Shown: piece after piece, positions 22,115-34,612 of the stretch
Position numbering within the stretch: position 1 is the stretch's first letter
Layout: every line of letters begins with the position of its first letter
Origin: Megalobrama amblycephala
Taxonomy: Eukaryota; Chordata; Actinopteri; Cypriniformes; Xenocyprididae
Direction: 5' to 3'
DNA: 64,000 bases
Assembly (NCBI RefSeq): GCF_018812025.1
Contig: NC_063045.1
Location: forward strand, 60,342,339-60,406,338
Notes under the pieces: model-generated
The model's input: the letters and a program-made list of their open reading frames with translations, nothing else
Database searches by the model: none
What the model was told of the DNA's origin: nothing
Translations under genes and position numbers: made by a program

Positions 22115-22586
22115 AACCCTTTAATATCAAGCAAGATCGTATTTACGAGGTAAACTCGCATGACGCCACCACAAAGTCGTAAATATGAGTGGGAAGCTGG
22201 AAGAAAATACTCCTAGTTAAAAAATGGATATGAACGCCCTTTCAAGTCGTATTTACCACTGGGAAGCTCGGGGATAATTTTCGAGTTGGGCATGCAGTAG
22301 ACTCTTCTCATATTTATATATTTTTTGTGTTTCCATTTACACAAATAGCAAAACCAAAACTCAGATTTTTCAAAAAGGGAAAAATAGAGAGTGATTGATA
22401 ACGGCAGTCAGAAGAACGTTAACTAGTTTTTTTTTTTTTTTTTTGCAAAGGTAATATAATACTAAGTATAGTGTTATAAATGTACATAACCTTTTTTTTT
22501 TAAAATGAAAACATAAACTTTGCAGCAACTTTACGATGTTGATGACCGTTAAAACGCGTCATAGCAGTCTGTGAAAACGGGTCAAC

Positions 22587-23256
22587 TTAAAGGGTTAGTT
22601 CACCCAAAAATGAAAATTCTGTCATTTATTACTTACCCTCATGCCGTTTCACACCCGTAAGACCTTCGTTCATCTTCAGAACACAAATTAAAATAATTTA
22701 GTTGAAATCCGATGGCTCCGTGAGGCCTGCATAGCCAGCAATTACATTTCCTCTCTCAAGATCCATTAATGTACTAAAAACATATTTAAATCAGTTCATG
22801 TGAATTCAGTGGTCAAAACGCTGCTTCATGAAGCTTCGGAGCGTTTTGATCAGCGTATTGAATCATGAATCGGATTACGTGTCAAACCGCCAAACTGCTG
22901 AAATCACGTGACTTTGGCGCTCCGAACCGCTGATTCGACACACTGATTCATAACGCTCCGAATCTTCCTGAAGCAGTGTTTTGAAATCGGCCATCACTAT
23001 AAGTCATTATTTTTTTTTATTTTTTTTTTGGCACACCAAAAATATTCTTGTATCTTTATAATATTAATATTGAACCACTGTACTCACATGAACTGATTTA
23101 AATATGTTTTTAGTACATTAATGGATCTTGATAGAGGAAATGTCATTGCTCCCTAACAAAAATATCTGATGAATGAAGGTCTTACAGGTGTGGAACGGCA
23201 TGAGGGTGAGTAATAAATGACAGAATTTTCATTTTTTGGGTGAACTAACCCTTTAA
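22587..23256. mobile_element. TTAA-flanked inverted-repeat element, copy 1
   Basis: Ends TTAAAGGGTTAGTTCACCCA and ttgggtgaactaacccttta+A. TTAA at both outer edges suggests a piggyBac-type target. The interior is itself largely palindromic (gaagcttcggagcg). Non-coding. Confidence 0.75.
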
Positions 23257-23864
23257 ACATGGCAGACGGGAGAACGCGCTGCGACTGGTTTTCTCCGTTA
23301 GTTTTTCCACAACGTCTTGTCAAAGTAGTGCGTATTTACATACATGAAGCGTATTGTTTGTTTTATACACAGCGAAAATAGCCTGTATTTGACCATAATC
23401 CCACAATCGTCAGTAAGCTGACTTTCTAGATAGCTTGGTGAATGTTTGGTTGTCAATGATTGGGACAATAATAATCATTTTGGCTTTGAGATTTTCTAAA
23501 TAAATAGGCAAGAATAATGGTGTCCTCCATGATTCCCGTTCTTTCCGACAACCAAAGCACTTGAATGAGACGAGCTCGTAGTCACGACTTCAGAAGTGGG
23601 AAGTAGGAAATTTCTGAAAGTACGTGAATTATGAGTCGGGCATGTCAGTTAGCAGTGACATTGTCAGGCTTTTGTATTTGCATTAAGTTAAGCTAATTTT
23701 CTGCACAAAATATAATAGCATTGTAATACAGCAATATAACGTAACGATAAAGTTTACAGTGGCTTTATAAATTAATTTTAAAACGCATACAGCTGATGCA
23801 CATTCTTTGTTCTTCATTTTCTAGAAGTATAGTTTAAAACCTTGCTGCATTTTTATGTAGTTAA

Positions 23865-24448
23865 TTAAAGGGTTAGTTCACACAAAAATGAAAATAATGT
23901 AATTTATTACTCACCCTCATGTCGTTCTACACCCTTCGTTAATCTTCAGATCACAAATTAAGATATTTTTGATTAAATCCGATGGCCGATTTCAAAACAC
24001 TGCTTCATGAAGCTTCGGAGCGTTATGAATCAGCGGTTCGGAGCGCCAAAGTCACGTGATTTCAGCGGTTTGATATGCGATCCGAATCACTGATTCGACA
24101 CAAAAGATTCGAACGCTCCGAAGCTTCATGAAGCAGTGTTTTGAAATCGGCCATCACTATATATTGTTAAAAAGTTGTTTTTTTGGCACACAAAAAATAT
24201 TCTCATCACTTTATAATATTAAGGTAGAACCACCATACTCATTAGAACTTATTTAAATATGTTTTTAGTAACTTTATGGATCTTGAGAGAGGAAGTACCA
24301 TTGCTGGCTATGCAGGCCTCACTGAGCCATCGGATTTCAACTAAAATATCTTAATTTGTGTTCTGAAGATGAACACACGGGTGTGGAACGACATGAGGGT
24401 GAGAAATTAATGGCATTATTTTCATTTTTGGGTGAACTAACCCTTTAA
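23865..24448. mobile_element. TTAA-flanked inverted-repeat element, copy 2
   Basis: Same ends and same internal palindromes as the copy 0.6 kb upstream, with TTAA at both edges. Confidence 0.75.
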
Positions 24449-25860
24449 GAGAAGGTACATCGCCATCTCACTCCGATGAAAGTGACGTGAACGCACATGA
24501 CGTCATAAACACGACTTCCCAACTCGTAAATACGAACTTCCCAGGAGGACTTGAATGCATGGTTGTCACAGTCATGGAAAACCTGGAAGTATCAGGTAAT
24601 TTTAAAACTGTTTTTTAGGCATGGAAATCTGCAAGATGAATATATATATTATTTGGTTAAACATTATTAGTTAATGCATAAAATAACAATGAGCAATACG
24701 TTTGTTGTTGCAGTATTTATTAATTTTTGTTAATGTTAGTTAATAAAAATACAATTGTTCATTGTAAGTTCATGTCAAGTCAGATAATGTTAACAGATGC
24801 AACTTTTGATTTTAATAATGTATTAGTAAATGTTGATTTTTTTTTTTTTTTTTTTTTCATTGATAGTTCATGTTAACAATATTGCAAAGTGTTTCCAAAT
24901 ATCCTAATCCAGTCCAAATCGTTAGTCTGCATTTTACTTCTGTTTAAGTCATTCTTGGCCACAGAATCGGATTATTAATTAGTTTTCTTCAGTGTGTTTG
25001 TTCCTGACAGCAGCACTAGATGGCACTGTTCCGCTTTGTCAAAGAAACAGGTAACGATTTCTCATGGAGACCAGAGAGACCTACAAAATAAGTCATATGG
25101 CTCTCCATTTATCATCCTTTTATTAGTTTAATTTCTTCACTCATACCTATCAATAAATGGCCACTTATATTTCACCATAAAACCTTTTAGTACCCTAATG
25201 GTTGCATCGTTCCATAGTGGTCTGTGGGACACAGTCTAGTTTGTAGTATAAGGTTTTTATTTCTACAATTTCGTAATCACTATTCATTAAAAGGCTTTTG
25301 TTGTAAAGATAAATAATTTGGCCCATGCTGCAGCAATGAATTCTAAAAATACATCACAATCACCGGTTACTTACAGGAAATTAACCCTGAAGACACATTC
25401 ATTATCTCTGCCTGCCATTCGTCACAGCTTGAAAATGAAGCCTGTTTCATGCATCTGCTAATTTACTAATTAACTGATGCATATTTACTACATTATCTGT
25501 GCATAAAGGGAAATAGCTATTTGAAGGATTTGGGAATGACTGCATGTTTACACTGAAGCGTTTGGGATTTATTTTCATTTCATATTTAATTTAGTTTGTT
25601 AAGCTTCATATTTTTATTTGCATGCTTTAATAATATGTAAATGTGAGAGTAGAGAAATTCATTCCACTGTAATAGGAAACCTAAAGATTATGTACAGAAT
25701 TAATATAAATGGAGTAAATCTAGTTTTGATATTTTTAATCAACTGTTATTGATGCACATACCCATAAAACTAGATCTCCTATTATGTGAAAGACATCATA
25801 GTGTTGTTTCTTTTTATTATTATTAATCCATTATATATTAATACATCTCTTTTAGACTTC
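24449..25860. other. Intergenic, upstream of mn1 promoter
   Basis: Element debris to about 24640 and a poly(T) run at 24838-24857. From 25000 on the sequence is unique and AT-rich, without genes. Upstream mn1 regulatory DNA is possible but not demonstrable here. Confidence 0.45.
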
Positions 25861-25869
25861 CTTAAGCGA

Positions 25870-26190
25870 AGCCCCGCCCCCTTTGCGTCAGACCCCGCCC
25901 TTGCCCACGAAACCCCGCCCCCTGCGCATGTGTGCCTGTGTCGGCATTGGTGAGAAATCAGCGCTGGAACAGATGAGGGAATGTCAAACTTGTTGCCGAT
26001 GCCCGCGGCTCAACACATCCGACACAAGGATAAATGAGAAAATCCTCCTGGAGCCACAACCATTTGACGGAACAGACAATATTAAAGAAAATGGCGATTA
26101 ATTTTTGTGCTGAATGCATTTCATACTGTGACAACAAAAGGGATCCTGGGCTCTCCAGTTTATAAACGCGCGCGCACCCACAGCGGCGCA
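25870..26190 (+). promoter_or_regulatory. mn1: mn1 promoter: GC boxes and TATA box
   Basis: Three GC boxes (ccccgcccc near 25872, 25893 and 25913) are followed by an NRF1-like tgcgcatgtg at about 25923. TATAAA at 26161-26166 is followed by GC-rich sequence. Transcription would start roughly 30 bp later, near 26190-26200. CpG density rises sharply here compared with the flanks. Confidence 0.6.
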
Positions 26191-26524
26191 TCGAGTCTCC
26201 TCACAGGACTGAACGCACGCGCGAAGTTCTCCTCAGAGGACCGCCGATTTAATGCATCCATTTACTCGTTTTGAATTCATGTAAGTGTTTTTAATATAGA
26301 ATAATTCGTCGGGATCGCTCGCGTTGCATTGGAGATGTGAACATGGGACATGTGCTACGCGCGCAGGTTTGCACTCCTCTGGATATGTGTTGAACGACTT
26401 GGGGACGTTACGCATCGAATAATGATGTAAACGAGGAGTTTTTTAAGATGCGCGTTTTCCAGGATCGTTGCATTAAGGATATACACAGAGGAGTCCGCGT
26501 TTTTACGCCTGTGCTGGAATTGAG
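26191..26524 (+). other. mn1: mn1 5' UTR exon (start approximate)
   Basis: The region between the TATA box and a strong donor (ATTGAG|gtacgt, intron from 26525). Spliced to the acceptor tttgcag ending at 26757, it places an in-frame TGA directly before the mn1 frame, so it is non-coding for Mn1. It contains several upstream ATGs. The one at 26448 opens a 33-codon uORF that crosses the splice junction and ends at 26780-26782, 16 nt before the mn1 ATG. Confidence 0.6.
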
Positions 26525-26757
26525 GTACGTCCAATTGTCATCTGATCTCTTACTTTCGCATCATTTAATATTTATCAAAACGCACATGCATGTGAAACGA
26601 AAACTTTATATATGTATTTTTTAAACGATTAATTGTGTTGTTGAAATTATATAATTATTTGGAGTATTGAATTGATTTTCTGAGAGACTATGTTTGAAAA
26701 AAAAAAAAAAAAAAATGAATTGTTTGATTTAATTTTATCTCCTTTTTTTATTTGCAG
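26525..26757 (+). other. mn1: mn1 intron 1 (in 5' UTR)
   Basis: Short intron with donor gtacgt and acceptor tttatttgcag. It contains an A18-type run at about 26698-26715. Confidence 0.6.
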
Positions 26758-26798
26758 TGACAAACAAACAAAAGGAATTTAATCCTCGTAGACTGAAA

Positions 26799-29700
26799 AT
26801 GAACTCTAATTATAACAGTGCCGGATTTCATATGAAAGGGCCGTCAGTAGCTGTGGAGCCGATGATGGGTCCCCTAAACGAGTCCCCCATGCAGGGACTC
26901 AACTTTGTCTCAAATAGAGACCAGTATGGATTCCAGACTCATGGCCATGGGGATATGCTCGCTATGGGAGTTCAGCCACAACATCAACTACACATGCAAG
27001 GACCGTTCAACCATCAACCTCCTAACCACGAGCAGCATTCACATCTGTACCAGGATAGCGTCCCCTCTTGCCTTCATGGGGACAGACACATGGGTTTCAA
27101 CAGCACCAATGCAGGCCACCCGCATATGTTTGAAGGAGGATTCGGTCAGCAGCTCGCAGAGGCGCAGTCACGAGAATGTATCTCACAGCAGCAGCATCAA
27201 CAGAGAATGGCCGCGATGCCTGAGTTTCAACCACACGGCCACCCGAATGGTAACAATGCCGTTCCGGCACCGTGTCTTCCCCTAGACCAGTCACCGAACC
27301 GTGCCGCTTCGTTCCACGGCCTGCCGTCCTCGTCCCCTGAAACCCACAGACTTGAACACTACAGGCTTTTCCCACAGGGCAGGATGGGGGGATCAGAGCA
27401 CTGTTTTCCCTGTGATCCTCTGACGGGGAATTTCGATATGACGGGATTCTCCACCGCGGACAATTCAGAACACAAACTGCCCTATTGTGAAACGGGGAAC
27501 CAAGTGGCCGGGGGTCATTTTCCCACTTGCAATCGAAGTGGTTCCCGAGGGCCCATGATGGGCGGCTCGAAAGTCGACCAGCAGCTACCTCAGCAAAACG
27601 TGTTTTCGGACCGATTCGGGAACAGAGGGAAAATGGATCCGGGGGTTAACGCTAGACACCACCTCATGGCGCAGCAGAGACCGGGACCCGTCGCCAGGCA
27701 GAACCCTGGTTCTCCTGCCCTTCCGCGGTTTTATCACACTCCGGACTATGTAGCCAACAATGCGGACCCGATGGTTCACGTTCAGCACGGGCACCTGGAT
27801 CGGCCCGTCCATAGACTGAACAATCATAACATGCATCCCTTCGGGGAGCCGGTTTTTGATGTCCCCCAGCTAGCCCCTCAGCCCCCACATCACCCTCACC
27901 TCAGCTCACTGCCTTATTTGAATATGGCGAAAAGGCCACGGTTTGATCTCCCAAATGGCTCTGCGGGAGAGAGCTGCAGCCCCCTAAGCAACAGCTTACA
28001 TAATCGGCCCAATCTTGAGAACCACCTCTCCCCCTCTGCTTTCCCCTCTCCCATGGGGGACTTCACCTCTCATGTGACGGATGGGTTTCCATCAGGACCC
28101 CTTCCCTTGAGCGCCGGCCCACAGCAGCAGCAACAACAGCAGCAGCAGCGGCGGCAGAACGCAGCGATGATGATCAAACAAATGGCATCGAGGAGCCAGC
28201 AGCAGAGAATGAGGCAACCCGACCTGCAACAGTTAAGTCTCCACGGGGACGTCACATCAAACGGCATGGTCTGCCGAGGCCCTCTGGGTAGTGTGTCTCA
28301 GTCCAATTTTGAGAAGAAGCATAATTTTCATGGAAACTTTGACAGCCCCCACCTACCTCAAGAAAACTCATGGTTTCCTGAGCCGCAGCAGCATTGTAGA
28401 GAAACAAACACGCATGCCTTGGAGCAGGCAGAGAATGGACACAACATTATTTTTAGACAAGGCGTCACAAGCATGGACATGCAGTCTTTGAATTCTCCGG
28501 GAGCGCATCATCCGTTCGAAAATAATGTCAGCAATCCTCTGCAGATGCAGTCTCCTGATGAGAGCAACATGCAGTCGGGCGCACCCACGGACAGGAGGCC
28601 GGCTGAATTTGGAGGAATGGCGATGAGGCGGCAACACAGCTTCCCTCCTGGAGGGCCGAGTCAACAGGGAGCCCCCCAGAGCAATCCTCCAGGATTTAGC
28701 TCCTCTCCAGGGAACTATCCCGCCCATCCCGAGTACCTCTCCAGCCAGCACCTGTCAGTCAATAAGCTTGGGGCCCTCTCTTTGGGGAATTTGAACAAAG
28801 CCAGTACAAAAGACAGTGTGTTTGGCCAAAGCTGTCTGGCAGCTCTTTCCACGGCCTGCCAGAATATGATCGCCAGCCTTGGGGCCCCAAACCTCAATGT
28901 GACTTTTAATAAGAAAAGTCAAAATGAGGCCAAACGCAAAGCAGGTCAGGTTGAGCAGGACATAAATAGCAGTGGCAGTAGCGGCCCAGGGGCAGAGTAT
29001 TTCCAGAGCAATGCTTCTCAGAATAGTCAAACGCCTTGCTCTGGGAATAACAACAATACGACGACAGGTCAAAGTGGTACGGGCCAGATGGCGAAAAGGG
29101 AAGCGAGCACCCTCTCCCCAAACGACAACATGGAGTCTGGATGTGAGGGGAAAATGGCAACAGGCAAGGGAAGGGGGAAGAAGAGACGAGACAGTGGGCA
29201 CATCAGTCCTGGAAACTTCTCCCCTCCATGCGGCGGCGGCGGCGGCGGCGGTAACCCCGTCGTCAGTCCGAGTCAGCAGGGCTCCGCTTTGGGCATGGGC
29301 ATGGAGAGCCGAGGGAAGACCCCGGAGAGGTCGCTGGTCTCCCCTTCCTTCGGTAAGCCCGACCTCGCCACCTCAATGGACAGCGGAATTCAAAGCGTGG
29401 GCAAGTCGGATGGCGTTTCACCGTGCATGGATTATTTAGACGACGCCAGCCCCAACTACAACGCTGAGGACCCGAGGCCTTGCAGAGCTGGCGTGAAGTG
29501 TAATTCTGAAAACAGGGCCGGCTACAGTGACGCTCCGTGCATGGAACAGGTGCGGACGCCATTGAGCAACACGGGCCAGGATGAGGTTCACCCTCTGGAG
29601 ATTTTGCAGGCTCAGATCCAGCTGCAAAGGCAGCAGTTCAGCATCTCCGAGGACCAGCCGATGGGAGGGAAAACGGGCAAAAAGGCCGACTGCCAGGCCG

Positions 29701-29904
29701 GTCTGAACGGAGAATGCGCCCTGGCCAGTTCTAGCCCGGTCACAGGCAAGGGCTCTGTGAATACCATTGACCTTGACTCTCTCATGACAGAGCAGCATGC
29801 CACCTGGTATGTCCCTGGCAACAAGGCTCTGATAGAGGACCCCGGTAATGACAAGTGCCTGGGATTCTGGGATCGAGCACGGGGCCAGAGTGACAACAAA
29901 GAAG
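26799..29904 (+). CDS. mn1: MN1 transcriptional co-regulator, large exon
   Basis: A 1035-codon open frame plus one base, with acceptor tttgcag (exon from 26758) and donor GAAG|gtaaac. MN1 is a largely disordered nuclear protein that works with transcription factors, p300-type co-activators and BAF complexes (family knowledge). Blocks shared with mammalian MN1: VPAPCLPLDQSPNRAASF (about residues 153-172), VAKRPRF-like MAKRPRFDLP (about 376-385), a 9-Gln run then RQNAAMMIKQMASR (about 442-466), KLGALSLGNLNKAS and FGQSCLAALSTACQNM through NLNVTFNKK (about 655-705), a basic GRGKKRRDSGH (about 790-800), a 7-Gly run (about 811), EILQAQIQLQRQQFSISED (about 931-950) and TIDLDSLM (about 989). The Gln run is much shorter than the ~28 of human. 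The first in-frame Met aligns with human Met30, not Met1. The protein ends in downstream exon(s). Confidence 0.97.
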
Positions 29905-30198
29905 GTAAACTTCATTGACTTGCAGTGAGAGCATGATGAATTGGTGTTTTTATGGACTGTTGAGTTTACTTTGATGGCTTAATGGTTGAATAATGAACAA
30001 CCCAAGGTAGCTTAACCTCAGGCACAGGGACCCATTTACAACTAATCTGTCACCCAGAAGTGAGCTTTAATTAGCACACTTTAAAACACTCAGTCTTGAG
30101 CTGACAGAAAACAGGATGCAAAATAATAATTAACCCACTGACAGCAGAGAAAGTTTGTTTGGCTCTGTTAGGCTACAAAAAGTCACAATTATATAATA

Positions 30199-30253
30199 CA
30201 CACACACATACATACATGCATATAAATATATATATATATATATATATAATATT

Positions 30254-30278
<25 letters not shown>
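30199..30278. repeat. (CA)n(TA)n(GT)n microsatellite
   Basis: acacaca, then tatata, then gtgtgt: a self-complementary dinucleotide tract in the mn1 intron. Confidence 0.9.
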
Positions 30279-30284
<6 letters not shown>

Positions 30285-31477
30285 CCTCAGCTATTATTAT
30301 TACTGTTATAGCCGTAATAATTAATTGTAGTATTAATATTTATGATATTATTGAACATTTTACACAAGACATGCAAGTGACTACAATTTATTCAATGTTA
30401 ACCCCTACATTTTGGGAGTTTAACAGTTTGTAAACTATATGTTTTGACTCTTAGATTTTTATCTAACACAGACAGGATCTGAGTTTAATGAGATTTAAGC
30501 ATATTCAGATCTTAACTACAGATCATTTTTGTGTTTTAAATGTAAGTACAAAGAAACTGGAATCAAAACATTCAGTAACTCATTTTAAACGGAGGTGCAG
30601 TATTATTCTGAAAACAGTGCAATGCGTTTAGAAAATATGTCTCCAGTGTTTAATATGTTCCTGGTTAGCGTAAGTGTTTTTACCCCAGGCTTTCTTATCA
30701 AATTATTTACTGGAAACTTTACACGGCTGTGTTCAGATGTATTGTCAACGGTATAAAATATCAGTCAAGAGCATCGTAGGTCACGCAGCTCCAGTTCCTT
30801 GAATTTCTTGTTGAATGCCACAGCAAAGGCATGGGTGTTATTGCGTTATTTTGGAAACAAACATTGTCTAAGGAGGTTAGTGCAGCCAAGTTTGCGATTA
30901 ATTTGACTACAGGCACGTTAGAGCTCGCAGTGGCGTTATTAACCCCGTGAGGCCTGATAACAGCGCGTGTGAAGGTTAAACGCAGGCGTCAGGCGCAAGG
31001 CCAAGATTCAGTGTGGTTTTACCTCAGAATTCTCTTTCCTGTCACTTCATGCTTCTTGATTGGTCCCGTCGGTCCTGTAATTGCGCGACATCAGATATGT
31101 CATAATCAGACGTGTGGCATCATATTCATGAGGGGATGTGTTTGATTTTCTGGATAGTTGAGAGGAGGGTCAAAATTATTTTCTTTACAGGAATATCTCA
31201 AGCTCTTGTAACTTAAAACTTCCAAAAGCTTTGACACAGCCAGTTGCACGGTATTCCCTTCTCAACAAACACACCAGAGACCACAAATCTGTTTTTCGCA
31301 TTTATCTCTATTTCCATCTTTTGCACCGGGTATTGAGTTCCTTGTTTTATTTAATTTTTTAAATGACATTTTTCTGAAATGCAGTAGCTTTCACTCTGTG
31401 CACATTTGACTTTTTCCAGCAGTTTTGATCACTTGAGCGGTTTGTATTTTTTTTATCTGCTTTTTATTTTTATCATA

Positions 31478-31577
<100 letters not shown>

Positions 31578-32800
31578 AGATAACAAAATACAAAGCTCAA
31601 GTCATCAAAACCAAAAAATACATACTTTTTTGTGATTTAAAAAAAAAAAAAAAAAAAAATTTATTCCATCATATTTTACCAGCTAAATGGTAATATGATA
31701 TAGATATTTTAGATATTTTATTGCATTAAATGTTGCAATAATTTTCAGGATCATGATTTGGATGCATCTACCAAATGTAGAACATATGCAAGTTGCAAAA
31801 AGCATGTTATCAGAACGCAATCCGATCAGAAAGTCCTAGCTATCTCCAACTCTGAGCGTTTTTTTTTTTTTTCTTCTTCTTCTTCTTCTCTATTTTGCCT
31901 AATAAATGGAGAAGGTTGTCAGATGCAATTTCTCAGACGGGGCTGTCGGATATTCTGACAGCTTTGTGGCTCTGAGAATAAACACTAAAGGCCAGAACAG
32001 ACAGAAAACAAAGGAGAAGATGCAATGGTCTCCTGGGAAAACGACTCAAAACAACACTCCAGAACACAGGTATAGGGATGGGTTTTGTGAGGAAGGGACG
32101 TCAGTGATGTGAAGAGAAAAGAGGGCTTGATATCAATGTGGAAAATATCAGCAAACAGTGTACACTCCAAACGCTGTGTAACTTGCGGATCCTTTGCAAA
32201 AATGAGCTTCCATGTCTTTGAACGTTTTCCCTGTTTGTCAGAAAAGCGAGATATCTCAAAACACATTTGTAAGCAGTGTACACTCTATGCAAGTTGCATA
32301 TCCTAAAATAACCATCCATAGCTTTGAAGTGACGTTTCCTCATTTATCATAAACACTCGGTTGTTTTCATCTATTGTAATTGCGGTCGTCGTTTGCATAC
32401 AGTACGAGCTCTTTATAATTAAATTTAATATCTCCAGTTTGCATGATCGATAGCAGTTTGAGCGTTACATATGCAGATGCACACCTTTTTGTTGGGAGTG
32501 TTTGTTTGCCGAGCAGAATTAATTAGTGTCTTCTTGTGTCCGTGTGATACACTGCATTTTTCCGTCAGGAATGTCAGGGTGGAAACGAAAAAAAAAAGCA
32601 TGATCTTGTCTTGGCATGTATTGAATTCCGCTTTAGCATTTTGTCAAGGGACAGGCCTGTATCGTCAGAGATGCATCACTTTGATTTGTGCATCATCTCT
32701 CCATGCTAAACATTAAGAAGCATAAAAATATAAGTTCTGTCATTGTTTACTCACACACTCCATATTATTATTATTATTATTATTGCACTTTAAAAAAAAA

Positions 32801-33281
32801 ATGCTGGGTTAAAAACAACCCAAGTTGGGTTAAATGTGGACAAACTCAGCGTCTGGGTTGTTTTGACCCAGCAGTTGGGTTAAATGTTTGACCCAACCTG
32901 CTGGGTAGTTTTATTGAACCCAACTATTGCTTAAAAATGACTGTATTTCTTGCTTAAAATGAACCCAAAGTATGTTGGAAATTAACATTTATTAATAAGT
33001 TTAATGTATAATAATTAAATAAATAAACATTTATTCAATTGCTTATTAATAAATGTTCACCTTTTGATTATTATTGTTGCCTCTAGTAATAATGTGTCTG
33101 ATTTTTAATTTTGGATTCATTTTAATGTTCATTTTATAGTAAATTTAAAAAAAATAGTTGAGTTAAATAAAACTGCCTAGCAGGTTGGGTCAAACATTTA
33201 ACCCAACTGCCGGGTCAAAACAACCCAATCGCTGGGTTTGTCCATATTTAACCCCACTTGGGTTGTTTTTAACCCAGCATT
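32801..33281. mobile_element. GGGTT/AACCC inverted-repeat element, copy 1
   Basis: Ends atgctgggttaaaaacaacc and ggttgtttttaacccagcat are exact complements. It has internal tgggttaaatgtttgaccca-type units and a core with ttggaaattaacatttatta. Same family as 44209, 52371 and 54285. Confidence 0.8.
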
Positions 33282-34612
33282 TTTTTTGTGTGTGTGTATT
33301 GTGTGAAGCACAAAAGGAGACATTAAGCAGAATGTCCAAGCTGCTCTTTTCCATAAAACAAAAATGCATCGTGATTTTCTTTTTAATACCGCCAAATTCC
33401 GACATAAAATCTATCACTGAAAATTCCCATCAAAAATATTACAATACAACAATGCAACTATAAGGCATGAAGATCTTATAAACATTAACATCACGATTTT
33501 CTGTGAAGCTGCTCTGAAACACTGTGTATTGTGAAAGCGCTATACAAATAAATTTAATTTGTAGTCACATTTTTAAAACGTTTTTTAATTGAACATGAAC
33601 ACTATGTCTCTACGTTTTTCTGTGTTTAACATGAACATTATTCAACCATGATTCAGTTTTCACAATACATATTGTTTCAAAGCAGCTTTACAGAAAATGT
33701 TGCTTCAGTGCTACAATTAATACAAGTTTGAATGACTTGAGGTGAGTAAATTTTATATGCGGTTAAAAACTGCAGTGCTTTTGTGGCTGTTTTGAAATGC
33801 CCCGAGCCGTTACGGATAGATCATCCCTCAAGCCCAGAGCCAAGATGTAAATTTTCCGTGTCACCTCATATGTTGTTGTAGTCATACGTGTCTCTAAGAT
33901 CATTAATGTTTCTTCTTAGCCACCCCACCCACAGAAACATAAACCAACGAGTCTCTCCCCCCTCATTTGTAAGTGACCAGAGCCTGCCTGTGAACGGCAT
34001 ATGGAGCAGAAGGGTGTTGCTTTTCCATGCGTACGCTTTAGTGCATGTGTTGCGCTGGCCAAGAGAACACGTCTAAGAGCCAGACAGAGCAGTCAGCCAT
34101 CCAGACAGCAGACTGGGCCCCACAGCTGGCCCGCTTTCCCAGCCCTTCCCCTCTTCCAGCTTTAGGCCCGGCGCTCATGAAGGCGATCCCTGTCCGCGGC
34201 ACGGCGGCGGGGAAGGGGGGGGGGGCGGAGAATACGGCCCCAGGGCTCTGATGTGAAACTCCTTTAGTGCTTTGGGCCCTCGAAAACTGTGAAAAGCTCT
34301 TTCATATCCCTTGGCCTGGGTCCCGCGCTCTCTTTAGAATATTTTAGAATAATTTCATTCTAATTTGTCAATGGAAATTCAAACCATATAACAGCATATA
34401 AAAACAGGTTCTAGAGGGACTAGTTTATGTAAAAGAGCGCGCCAGTGCCAAGCTATTTCCACGCTCTTGTGTTGGGGAGGCACCCACTGCGTCCCCTGCA
34501 GTTCTGCTGGCTGCTGTTGAGAGACTTGCAATATAAGCGCTTAACAATGATATGGACACAATCCCGGCGTTTGAGTAATGAAGTCTGCACTGTCGGGATG
34601 ATTCGCAAGATG

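Noticed and set aside
26757..26798. GTG start 14 codons upstream of the mn1 ATG
   Set aside because: The GTG spans a splice acceptor (tttgcag|TG), and vertebrate genes rarely use GTG. The spliced exon puts a stop directly upstream.
27097..29915. Several 60-159 aa frames on the reverse strand and other forward frames inside the mn1 exon
   Set aside because: Shadows of the GC-rich mn1 coding sequence. None has a recognisable domain.
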